DNA of 10,847 nt from Candidatus Methylomirabilota bacterium. GTDB lineage: Bacteria > Methylomirabilota > Methylomirabilia > Methylomirabilales > Methylomirabilaceae. Where the stretch lies: assembly GCA_028869615.1 (NCBI GenBank), contig JAGWRQ010000059.1, positions 1-10,847 of the forward strand, given 5' to 3'. The translations under genes and the position numbers were made by a program. Positions 1 through 6,161 of the stretch are shown piece by piece; within the stretch, counting starts at the first letter, position 1, and the number at the start of each line of letters is the position of its first letter. The notes below the pieces were generated by a model. That model was given only the letters and a program-made list of their open reading frames with translations. It did not search any database and was not told the origin of the DNA.

Positions 1-687
1 TGAAGTGGTCACGGGTCGGTCGCGCAAGAGCTTGGCCAGACGGCCCAGCGCGGCACCGACGACCTCCTCCAGTACATGCCACTCCTTGCGAACCTGGAGG
101 GTTCCGGACTCGACGCGCGTCATCTCGAGCAAGTTGTTCACCAAGCGGTTGAGGCGTTCGGCCTCCTCGGAGAGCGTTTCCAGCAGCTCTTTTTTGGTTG
201 CCGCATCGAGCATTGTCTCGCCGTCCAGCAGGCTACTGGCCGCTCCGGTGATCGAGGCGAGCGGCGTCCTGAGATCGTGGGACACCGAGCTCAGAAGCGA
301 GCTGCGTAGTCTTTCGGCTTCCGCGCGTACTTGCGCCTCGTGTACCGTTTTGGCCTGGACGCGGATACGTACCGTAAGCCCGCTGATGACCAGCGCAACC
401 ACCAGCATGACCGTAAAGGTCACGAGGTATTGGGCGTCGGCCACCGCAAAAGTGAGATAGGGAGGCACGAAGAAGAAATCGAAGGCTGCGACGCTCAGGA
501 CCGACGCAAGGGCTGAGGGGCCGGGCCCGGAGCGGGCCGCGACGCCGGTCACCCCGAGCAGATATACCATGATGAGATTGGAGAGCTCGAAATATGGGTA
601 CATCAGCCGTGCCACCGCCGTGCAGAGCGCGACGACGGCCGCAGCACGGCCATAGGCAAGCCAATCCAGCCTGTGAGTTCGTTTCAT
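1..687 (-). CDS. KdpD-like sensor histidine kinase, N-terminally short form (partial, C-terminus beyond left edge)
   Basis: Reading the minus strand from ATG 687-685 gives 229 codons open to the window edge. Visible in order: a short basic N-terminus, about four membrane segments (roughly residues 14-30, 37-50, 55-75, 88-106) with the KdpD-type FDFFFVPPYLTFAV signature near 69-82 (DUF4118 family), a linker helix, then a HisKA domain with H-box SSVSHDLRTPLASITG, phospho-accepting His at 137. The ATPase domain lies off the window. Classical KdpD (about 900 residues) has an N-terminal KdpD domain and a USP domain before this membrane part. Here the frame is closed by a stop at 805-807, so both are absent. 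The gene follows the KimA transporter by 127 bp. An in-frame ATG at 757-759 exists, but it overlaps a TATAAT box, so I chose 687; neither start has a strong ribosome binding site. A KdpE-type regulator could follow off the left edge (inference). Confidence 0.88.
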   Translation of the reverse strand, partial: MKRTHRLDWLAYGRAAAVVALCTAVARLMYPYFELSNLIMVYLLGVTGVAARSGPGPSALASVLSVAAFDFFFVPPYLTFAVADAQYLVTFTVMLVVALVISGLTVRIRVQAKTVHEAQVRAEAERLRSSLLSSVSHDLRTPLASITGAASSLLDGETMLDAATKKELLETLSEEAERLNRLVNNLLEMTRVESGTLQVRKEWHVLEEVVGAALGRLAKLLRDRPVTTS

Positions 688-757
688 CCGCGTGACCGGC
701 GAGGGCACAACTCCCGCGCGGCTGATGACACAGGTATCGATTCCAACATCCCGTTGC

Positions 758-787
758 ATTATACGTGAACCGCAAGGTGTCCAACAA
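758..787 (-). promoter_or_regulatory. Candidate sigma-70 promoter for the KdpD-like kinase
   Basis: On the minus strand a perfect TATAAT lies at 763-758. A weak -35 (TTGTTG, 787-782) sits 18 bp upstream. It falls in the 127-bp gap after the transporter stop and would give a leader of roughly 60 bases to the ATG at 687. It suggests the kinase can be transcribed apart from the transporter. The -35 matches only three consensus bases, so the call rests on the -10. Confidence 0.4.
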
Positions 788-802
788 CCGTCTCCCCCAC
801 AT

Positions 803-822
803 AATCAATCCAAATCAATCCA
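803..822. repeat. Perfect 10-bp tandem duplication across the kimA stop codon
   Basis: The 10-mer AATCAATCCA (plus-strand reading) occurs twice back to back at 803-812 and 813-822. The second copy encodes the last residues and the TGA stop (815-817) of the transporter. A duplication here would leave the protein end nearly unchanged. It looks like a slippage product. Confidence 0.75.
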
Positions 823-2773
823 ACTGGTAGGGGACGTCGGTAATCACAATCCCACGCTTAAAGAGTAGGGCCATTCGCAGCCATAAGGCTGCCTGGCTGT
901 GCACCAGGTTGTGCCACCGGCGACGGGGCACGAACTGCGGCACGACAATGGTAATGGTCTCATTCGGTTGGCGGTGCTGCGAGATCGCTTCGATGTAGCC
1001 CAGCAGGGGCTCCAGGAAGAGCCGGTAGGGCGACTCAAGCACGATGAGGCGGACCCCATCTCCCCAGCTTTCCCACTTACTGCGCAACCGCTCGGTCTCA
1101 GCCGAATCCATGGAAATGTAGACCGCCGTGATGTCGTCGGAGAGGAATCGGGCATAACGAAGCGCGGCGACCGTCCCGCGATGGACGCCGCTGATCGGCA
1201 TGATCACCCGGTGTCGTGCAATGCGCGGGGCCGAGCCATACTCCTCCAGCGACAGGTGCCTGGCCAGGTCGCGGTAGTGATGATGAATAGCAAAGAAGAC
1301 CACGACCATCGCGGGCACGAGCAGGACAACAATCCATGCCCCGTCGCGAAACTTCGTGGCGGCAAAGACCACCATCACGATGGCCGTACAGACCGAGCCA
1401 AACCCGTTGATCCCCATCTTGAGCGCCCAGCGCGGTTCATGCCGGAGTACCGAACCCGGCTCCTGAACTTCCACGCCGGGGGTGAGGTGGCCGGCCTTCC
1501 ACCACCGACACGCCATGCCGGCCTGCGAAAGCGTGAAGGAGAGGAATACCCCGATCGCGTAGAGGGGGATCAGGGCCGTCACGCTCGCCTTGAACAATAC
1601 AATTAGCAGCGAAGCGATGAGGGCCAGGGCGACGATGCCCCGCGAGTAGACGAGACGACTGCCCCGGTAGGTGAGCTGGCGAGGCAGAAACCCATCGCCC
1701 GCATGCAGGGCGCTCAGTCGAGGGAAGTCCGCAAATGCGGTATTGGCCGCCATGACAAGGATGAGGGTGGTAGCCGCGATGGCAGCCAGGTAGAGCAGCC
1801 CCTGCCCCTGGAAGACCGTGCGGGCCAGTTGTGAGATCACGGTCTCTTCCTCCGAGGGGATGGCGCCCATCTTGATCGCCAGGTAGGTGATGCCCAAAAA
1901 CAGCGTGCCCAGGATCACCGACATCCAGATCAGCGTGATCCCTGCGTTGTGGCTCTTAGGCTCCTTGAACGCGGTGATGCCGTTGCTGATAGCCTCTGTT
2001 CCCGTAACGGCAGTGGTGCCGTTCGAAAAGGCATGCAGGATCAGGAAGAGCGAGATCGAGGCCATCTCAGGGGCTCGCAAGGGCGGCGGACCCACGACCA
2101 TCCCGAGGCTGCCAGTGATGTAGCGGTAGAAGCCGATCCCGACGGTCAGGAACATCATGGCCACGAAGAAATAGGTGGGGATAGAGAAGGTGACGCCCGA
2201 TTCCTTCACGCCGCGAAGATTGATCAGCATGATGAACAGGACCAGTCCCACGGACAACGAGACCCGGTACGGGAAGAGGAAGGGATAGGCTGAGGTGATC
2301 TGGGCCACCCCTGACGCCACTGACACCGACACCGTAAGGATGTAATCGGTGAGCAGCGCCGCGCCCGCCGTCTGGGCAGGGAGCTCGCCCAGGTTGTCAC
2401 GCGCAACGATGTACGCGCCTCCGCCCCCTGGATAGGCGTGGATGGTCTGCTCATACGAGAGGGTGAGGATCGTCAGCAGCGCCACGATCGCGATCGCAAT
2501 CGGTAAGGCGTAGACGAAGGCGGCGACACCCACCGCGGCCAGGACCAGCAGAATCTCCTCCGTAGCATAGGCGGTCGATGAGAGCGCGTCTGAGGCGAAC
2601 ACGGCCAGGCCGATCGCCTTGCCTATGGTCTGGTGGGGCGCGTCCGCACTGGCAAGCGGGCGGCCAAAGAGCCACGTGCGCCACGAGGCAGGCGGCCGGT
2701 ACTCTGCAATCTGTTGGAATACACCCGATTCCGTTTCTTTTTCGATGACAGGCATTGTGGGTCTCGCCTCCAT
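815..2773 (-). CDS. kimA: KimA-type potassium transporter (APC superfamily)
   Basis: This 652-residue protein has an APC-fold membrane part of about twelve segments (roughly residues 50-490) and a cytoplasmic C-terminal domain of about 160 residues. It matches what I remember of Bacillus subtilis KimA (YdaO), a high-affinity H+-coupled K+ importer, throughout. Shared features are the ASDALSSTAY motif (Asp62, Tyr69), AYPGGGGAYIV near 113-123, LTDYILTV (Asp143, Tyr144), ANTAFADFPRL, and the tail motif PQFVPRRRWHN. Asp62 and Asp143 have the same 81-residue spacing as the K+-site aspartates of KimA. The C-terminal domain corresponds to the USP-like domain that binds c-di-AMP in KimA. The N-terminus is about 26 residues longer than in B. 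subtilis. ATG 2773 has GGGAGCGG five bases upstream; ATG 2755 is a possible second start. The older label would be amino-acid permease. The KdpD-like kinase downstream supports a potassium role. Confidence 0.85.
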   Translation of the reverse strand: MEARPTMPVIEKETESGVFQQIAEYRPPASWRTWLFGRPLASADAPHQTIGKAIGLAVFASDALSSTAYATEEILLVLAAVGVAAFVYALPIAIAIVALLTILTLSYEQTIHAYPGGGGAYIVARDNLGELPAQTAGAALLTDYILTVSVSVASGVAQITSAYPFLFPYRVSLSVGLVLFIMLINLRGVKESGVTFSIPTYFFVAMMFLTVGIGFYRYITGSLGMVVGPPPLRAPEMASISLFLILHAFSNGTTAVTGTEAISNGITAFKEPKSHNAGITLIWMSVILGTLFLGITYLAIKMGAIPSEEETVISQLARTVFQGQGLLYLAAIAATTLILVMAANTAFADFPRLSALHAGDGFLPRQLTYRGSRLVYSRGIVALALIASLLIVLFKASVTALIPLYAIGVFLSFTLSQAGMACRWWKAGHLTPGVEVQEPGSVLRHEPRWALKMGINGFGSVCTAIVMVVFAATKFRDGAWIVVLLVPAMVVVFFAIHHHYRDLARHLSLEEYGSAPRIARHRVIMPISGVHRGTVAALRYARFLSDDITAVYISMDSAETERLRSKWESWGDGVRLIVLESPYRLFLEPLLGYIEAISQHRQPNETITIVVPQFVPRRRWHNLVHSQAALWLRMALLFKRGIVITDVPYQLD

Positions 2774-2778
2774 GATAT

Positions 2779-2786
2779 CCGCTCCC
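2779..2786 (-). promoter_or_regulatory. Ribosome binding site of kimA
   Basis: On the minus strand GGGAGCGG lies five bases before ATG 2773 and supports that start over the internal ATG at 2755. It is a few bases downstream of the leader stem-loop at 2792-2842, so folding of that element could affect access to it. Confidence 0.5.
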
Positions 2787-2791
2787 GTCAG

Positions 2792-2842
2792 GGCGCTACG
2801 GTGCCGTCCTTGGATCTTTACCCCTGGTAATACCGTAGTGCC
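2792..2842 (-). promoter_or_regulatory. Structured 5' leader of kimA (two nested hairpins)
   Basis: In the minus-strand transcript GGCACUACGGU (2842-2832) can pair with ACCGUAGCGCC (2802-2792). That gives ten pairs of eleven with one A-C mismatch. Inside the loop UUACC (2830-2826) pairs perfectly with GGUAA (2822-2818) around a 3-base loop. The element ends six bases before the GGGAGCGG ribosome binding site. Some kimA genes are controlled by a c-di-AMP (ydaO) riboswitch, but I could not match this short leader to that motif. It may be a different control element or only a stable leader. Confidence 0.4.
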
Positions 2843-2933
2843 GTGGTGGAAACCTGGTCAAATCAAAATGCCGTTAAAATCGGCGCCTAGAGCGTCAAGG
2901 AAGTGTAAAAGCGGCTGGTGGACAGGCTGCCGT

Positions 2934-2962
2934 TTGACGCCGATCAGGGGCTGTGAAAAAAT
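2934..2962 (+). promoter_or_regulatory. Weak candidate promoter for the mtoX-sco genes
   Basis: TTGACG (2934-2939) and AAAAAT (2957-2962) are separated by 17 bp, about 85 bp before the mtoX-like ATG. The -35 matches five of six consensus bases and the -10 four of six. A second TTGACG at 2974-2979 has no good -10 partner. The 273-bp divergent gap 2774-3046 otherwise holds only the kimA leader and the mtoX ribosome binding site. Confidence 0.28.
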
Positions 2963-3034
2963 AGACCTATTGCTTGACGGTGAAGCGTGAGTAGGCTGGC
3001 TGAGTCGGAAGTGAAACAGAAGAACTACCCGTAG

Positions 3035-3041
3035 AAGGAGG
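3035..3041 (+). promoter_or_regulatory. Strong ribosome binding site of the mtoX-like gene
   Basis: AAGGAGG is five bases before ATG 3047 and fixes this start. Confidence 0.8.
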
Positions 3042-3046
3042 AACCG

Positions 3047-4306
3047 ATGAGGCATACAGCGTTCATCACTCATCCGAGAAGATGGCTCTGGCTGTCAGCC
3101 ATTATGCTGATGGCGGGACCGGCCATCGCCGATGAGACGTGCCAGTCGCCCTTCCTGCCCAAGGTCACCGGGCAGGAGGACTATGTCTACGTCTGGACTC
3201 TCGGGATCGAGGGGGTGGCCGACGGAAACGATAGCCTGGTAACCGTTGACGCGAACCCTAAGTCCAAAACCTATGGGCAGATCATCCACCGGGCCGCCGT
3301 CCCTGGACGGCATGAGGCCCACCACGCCGGTTTCACCGATGACCGGCGGTATCTGTGGGCCGGAGGTCTGGACGACAGCACCATCTTCATCTTCAATGTG
3401 GCTTCAGATCCGGCTAAGCCCAAGTTGATCAAGACCATCAAGAGCTTCGTCAAGGACACTGGCGGCCTGGTCGGTCCCCACACCTTCTACGCCCTGCCGG
3501 GACGGATGTTGATCTCGGCGCTCTCGAACGCGAAGGATGCCTCAGGCCGGACGGGGCTGGCGGAGTATTCCAACGAAGGGCGTTTTATCCGGACCATCTG
3601 GATGCCGAAGGAGGCGCCATATGGCTATGACGTGCGGGTCAACATCAATCTGAACCGTATGCTGACCTCCGCTTTCACCGGCAAGAAGAATTATATGCGG
3701 CCGCTCGGTGAGCTGGTCAAGGATGCGGAGGCAATGAAGGCGTTCGGCGATACCGTGGTGGTCTGGGATTTCCACGCCCGCAAGCCGCTGCAGGTCCTGC
3801 AGGTCCACGGCGCGCCGCTGGAGCTTCGCTGGGCGCTGATGCCGAACCACTACTACGCCTTTACGGCGACGGCGCTCACCCACCAGCTCATGCTCATCTA
3901 TCAGCAAGAGGACGGGACCTGGACCACCAAGGCAATCGCCGATCTCGGCGAGAACCTTCCTGTCGATATCAGCATCGCACCGGACGATAGCAAGCTCTAC
4001 GTCACGTCATTCATGGACGGCACGCTGCGCGTGTACGACGTCGCCAACCCTTTTGACGCCAAACTGATCGAGCAGGTGAAGCTGGGTGAGATGGCCAATA
4101 TGGTGTCCGAATCGTGGGATGGCACCCGCCTCTATGTCACCAACTCGCTCCTCTCGAAATGGGATAAGCCTGGAGACTACTGGCTCAAGGCCTACGCTTG
4201 GGAGAACGGAAAGCTCGCGTACAAGTTCACCACCGACTTCAACGCGGTGGGCCGAGCTCACCTGATGAACTTCGGGAGCAAGGCGCTGCGCGCCGGGCCG
4301 GATTAG
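3047..4306 (+). CDS. mtoX: SBP56-family protein, probable periplasmic methanethiol oxidase
   Basis: A 419-residue secreted beta-propeller-type protein of the selenium-binding protein (SBP56) family. Its bacterial member MtoX is a copper-dependent enzyme that oxidises methanethiol to formaldehyde, hydrogen sulfide and hydrogen peroxide. A signal peptide is clear: Arg11-Arg12, a hydrophobic run, then cleavage expected after AIA (residue 28). Family features include HEAHHAGF (His89, His92, His93), VGPHTFY (His145), YGYDVR, LPVDISIAPDDSKLYVT with GTLRVYDVANP, and RAHLMNF near the end (His405). These histidines are the likely metal ligands by analogy with the family. At 419 residues with an abrupt C-terminus it is slightly shorter than many SBP56 proteins. 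A Sco copper chaperone gene follows within a few bases, as in known mtoX clusters, and supports the call. Substrate is inferred; another SBP56 activity is possible. Confidence 0.75.
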   Translation: MRHTAFITHPRRWLWLSAIMLMAGPAIADETCQSPFLPKVTGQEDYVYVWTLGIEGVADGNDSLVTVDANPKSKTYGQIIHRAAVPGRHEAHHAGFTDDRRYLWAGGLDDSTIFIFNVASDPAKPKLIKTIKSFVKDTGGLVGPHTFYALPGRMLISALSNAKDASGRTGLAEYSNEGRFIRTIWMPKEAPYGYDVRVNINLNRMLTSAFTGKKNYMRPLGELVKDAEAMKAFGDTVVVWDFHARKPLQVLQVHGAPLELRWALMPNHYYAFTATALTHQLMLIYQQEDGTWTTKAIADLGENLPVDISIAPDDSKLYVTSFMDGTLRVYDVANPFDAKLIEQVKLGEMANMVSESWDGTRLYVTNSLLSKWDKPGDYWLKAYAWENGKLAYKFTTDFNAVGRAHLMNFGSKALRAGPD

Positions 4307-4308
4307 CC

Positions 4309-5187
4309 ATGCGTTGGCCAGAAAGTCCCTCGGGGTCATTGCGAGGGAGCGCAGCGATCGAAGCAATCTCGCAGTGCAACTACGGTGAGATTGCCGCGCT
4401 CCCTTCGGTCGCTCGCAATGACAACTCGCGGCGCGGGAGTCCTCGCCTCGGACTTTCATGCCCGTGGGCGCGCCGACGGCACATAGGGTATTGGTTTGTG
4501 GTGATCGGCGCGTTCCTGGCGGCGTGTCTTCTCCCGTCGGTCGAAGCCCACGAGATCCCGGAATTGGAGGAGACCTATATTCAGGGGGTATTTTCGCCCA
4601 AGTTCACTCCGCCGGCCGCCGGGACTTACGACCTTCCCGTAATTAAGCGCGTCCCGCCGGTTGTCCTGACCGATGCCGCCGGGCATCGTGTCAGCACCGC
4701 TTCCCTCATGCACGGAAAGGTAGCGGTCGTAAGTTTCATCTACACGGCCTGCGCCGACCAGCTTGGCTGTCCCCTGGCAGGCATGGCGCTACGGGAGCTT
4801 CAAGCGTTACTGCTACGCGAAGGTCTTCAGAACCGGGCCGTGCTCCTTTCGATCAGCCTGGACCCTGCGCGCGATACGCCGAAGCAGCTTGCGAAATACG
4901 GACGGGTCTTCGGGGCAGAGCCGTCATTCTGGCATCTGTTAACGGCCCCCTCAAGGCAGGTTCTCAAGACAACGCTGGAGAGCTATGGACAGGATCGAGC
5001 GGGGGTCTACGACGAGGACGGACGCTTCACCGGCCGATACCGTCACGTCCTCAAGGTCTTTCTGGTGGACCAGGCGGGGAATGTGCGCAACATCTACAGC
5101 GCGGGGTCGTTGGTGCCCCAGGTGATGGTGAACGACGTCAAGACGGTACTGGCCGACAAGACCGCCGACCGGCAGGAGACCAAGTAA
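4309..5187 (+). CDS. Sco1/SenC-family copper chaperone (thioredoxin fold), start uncertain
   Basis: Sco proteins deliver copper to, or reduce disulfides of, copper enzymes outside the membrane. From ATG 4309 the protein has 292 residues. A basic stretch ARRRH and a hydrophobic run to VEA (residues 54-80) make a signal peptide or anchor, followed by the Sco domain. The metal-site pair is Cys148 and Cys154 in TACADQLGCPLA, spaced C-x5-C rather than C-x3-C. The distal ligand is His246 in RYRHVLKVFLVD. ATG 4309 lies two bases after the mtoX stop, has no clear ribosome binding site, and makes the palindromic repeat at 4335-4422 part of the protein. GTG 4498, preceded by AGGG, gives 229 residues but drops the basic residues before the hydrophobic run. 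I keep 4309 because of that signal, with low certainty. The location suggests it metallates the MtoX-like protein. Confidence 0.83.
   Translation: MRWPESPSGSLRGSAAIEAISQCNYGEIAALPSVARNDNSRRGSPRLGLSCPWARRRHIGYWFVVIGAFLAACLLPSVEAHEIPELEETYIQGVFSPKFTPPAAGTYDLPVIKRVPPVVLTDAAGHRVSTASLMHGKVAVVSFIYTACADQLGCPLAGMALRELQALLLREGLQNRAVLLSISLDPARDTPKQLAKYGRVFGAEPSFWHLLTAPSRQVLKTTLESYGQDRAGVYDEDGRFTGRYRHVLKVFLVDQAGNVRNIYSAGSLVPQVMVNDVKTVLADKTADRQETK
4335..4422. repeat. 88-bp palindromic repeat element (GTCATTGCGAG type)
   Basis: Left arm 4335-4370 begins GTCATTGCGAG and ends GCAATCTC. Right arm 4387-4422 begins GAGATTGC and ends CTCGCAATGAC. The outer 11 bases and inner 8 bases of the arms are exact inverted copies, the middle parts differ, and the centre is a 16-base loop. 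This matches a dispersed palindromic repeat that I recall from many unrelated bacterial genomes, usually between genes. Here it is at the mtoX-sco junction and stays open in the Sco reading frame. No transposase is present, so it would be non-autonomous. Confidence 0.85.
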
Positions 5188-5226
5188 CCGACGACGTTGC
5201 GGCGCGTCTGGCTGGCGGCAGATAGG

Positions 5227-5820
5227 TTAGATCTCGGGAGAGACGCCGTGCTTGGACGGCTGGTAGTACGGGTTGGTGCCGCCCGCATGGTCGGTCGTGT
5301 CCAGGACTTGGCGGATCTCGGGAACCGCCTCCTGAATCGCCGCAGCGACCCCCTGCTTCAGCGTCATGTCAGCCATCCCGCAGCCGTGGCACCCACCCCC
5401 GAAGGTAATGTAAGCGATACCATCCTTGACGTCGAGCAGCGTCACGTATCCGCCGTGCGCCGCCACCCCGGGATTGATCCGGGCATCAATCACCCGCTGG
5501 ACGGCCGCTGCGACAGGGTCCTTCCATCCGGAGTTCGGGTTGTCGATTTTGAAACCGCTCTGGTTGATCCCCTCGATAAAGTCTACGGTGGCGCCATTGA
5601 GCTTGGGCGCGCTCTCAGCATCAACGTACACCTTGAAGCTGCCGGTGTCGATCACGGTGTCGTCGGCTGCTTTGTCCTTCTCGTCCATAAACCCAAGCCC
5701 ATAGCGGAAGCTCCCAGGGCCGCCGCCTGTCACCATCACACGTACCCCCACACCTGGCTGGGTTTCAGCCTTCATAAGCTCGAGAATTTTCTTTTTTGCC
5801 GATTCAGTGATCGTGAGCAT
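5227..5820 (-). CDS. nfuA: NfuA-type Fe-S cluster carrier
   Basis: A 197-residue cytoplasmic protein close to the length of E. coli NfuA (191). Residues 1 to about 95 form a degenerate A-type (IscA/HesB-like) domain without the cluster cysteines. Residues about 101-175 form a NifU C-terminal domain with GGGCHGCGMADMTLKQGV, where Cys144 and Cys147 make the CxxC that binds a [4Fe-4S] cluster between two subunits. NfuA receives clusters from the assembly machinery and passes them to client enzymes, especially under oxidative stress or iron shortage. The start ATG 5820 has AAAGGA just upstream. It is convergent with sco (39-bp gap, no clear terminator seen) and divergent from sod-iscX, which suggests a shared stress-related regulatory region. 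A short tail of about 20 residues follows the Nfu domain. Confidence 0.92.
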   Translation of the reverse strand: MLTITESAKKKILELMKAETQPGVGVRVMVTGGGPGSFRYGLGFMDEKDKAADDTVIDTGSFKVYVDAESAPKLNGATVDFIEGINQSGFKIDNPNSGWKDPVAAAVQRVIDARINPGVAAHGGYVTLLDVKDGIAYITFGGGCHGCGMADMTLKQGVAAAIQEAVPEIRQVLDTTDHAGGTNPYYQPSKHGVSPEI

Positions 5821-5889
5821 CTGTTCCTTTCTGTAGGGCTCTACGCCTTGCTGGTTCGAATCTTAGGCCATACCAATATCATCGTCTCT

Positions 5890-5919
5890 ATGGTAGACAC
5901 AAACGTCCCTTCACGTCAA
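5890..5919 (-). promoter_or_regulatory. Candidate nfuA promoter
   Basis: On the minus strand TTGACG (5919-5914) is followed after 18 bp by TACCAT (5895-5890), about 70 bp before the nfuA start. The -35 matches five of six and the -10 four of six consensus bases. Confidence 0.35.
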
Positions 5920-5988
5920 CCTGAAGCACCTTTTCAGCATCGCGCGAACAGCGGCCTTGCGCCTCTTTTGTTTTTTTCTCTTTTGCGA

Positions 5989-5994
5989 TACTAT
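5989..5994 (+). promoter_or_regulatory. Possible -10 element for sod-iscX
   Basis: TACTAT follows a T-rich tract. No good -35 hexamer is present at 16-18 bp, so an activator or alternative sigma factor could be involved, or the match is chance. It lies about 170 bp before the sod start. Confidence 0.22.
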
Positions 5995-6145
5995 ATCGGT
6001 CCTGGCTCTGTGCGGTCTGATCTGGATCGGCTCCATGGCTTGCATTTCAACACGTTTCCAGGAAGACGTTTCGTGACTTCACCCGCGCGCTGGCGACTCA
6101 GCGACGTGTCATGGTGATAGACGGGTCAACTCAAATCAGTTCGTC

Positions 6146-6153
6146 AAAGGAGG
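6146..6153 (+). promoter_or_regulatory. Strong ribosome binding site that fixes the sod start
   Basis: AAAGGAGG lies eight bases before ATG 6162. The frame is open upstream to ATG 6111, which would add 17 unconserved residues that include this site. ATG 6162 is therefore the start. Confidence 0.8.
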
Positions 6154-6161
6154 AGCAACCA

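Larger units (their letters stand above)
5821..6161. other. Divergent intergenic region between nfuA and sod
   Basis: This 341-bp stretch holds no convincing gene. It contains a candidate nfuA promoter, a pyrimidine-rich tract (about 5964-5984, mostly T) followed by a TACTAT box on the plus strand, and the sod ribosome binding site. I looked by eye for Fur, IscR, SoxR and OxyR type sites and saw no clear match. Confidence 0.6.

Noticed and set aside
233..808. Long minus-strand open frame of 191 codons overlapping the kinase
   Set aside because: It is in a different frame from the KdpD-like protein, whose membrane and H-box motifs are unmistakable, and its translation has no recognisable domain.
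2484..2496. GCGATCGC-type palindromes (also near 9105)
   Set aside because: Only a couple of copies in the window, inside coding sequence. No enrichment to suggest a functional repeat.
2774..2900. c-di-AMP (ydaO) riboswitch upstream of kimA
   Set aside because: Expected from the family, but I could not find its conserved core by eye, and the structured part is only about 50 bases. Reported instead as an unassigned leader structure.
2958..2972. AATAG/CTATT inverted repeat next to a run of six A/T bases, possible terminator
   Set aside because: The loop would be two bases, the stem is AT-rich, and no gene reads into it on the relevant strand.
5941..5984. Intrinsic terminator formed by GC-rich sequence before the T-rich tract
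   Set aside because: The possible stem is only about four base pairs and no plus-strand gene ends upstream of it.
5197..6117. Plus-strand open frame of 306 codons opposite nfuA
   Set aside because: It is the antisense shadow of nfuA, which has a clear CxxC Nfu domain and ribosome binding site. The part beyond nfuA is low-complexity intergenic sequence.
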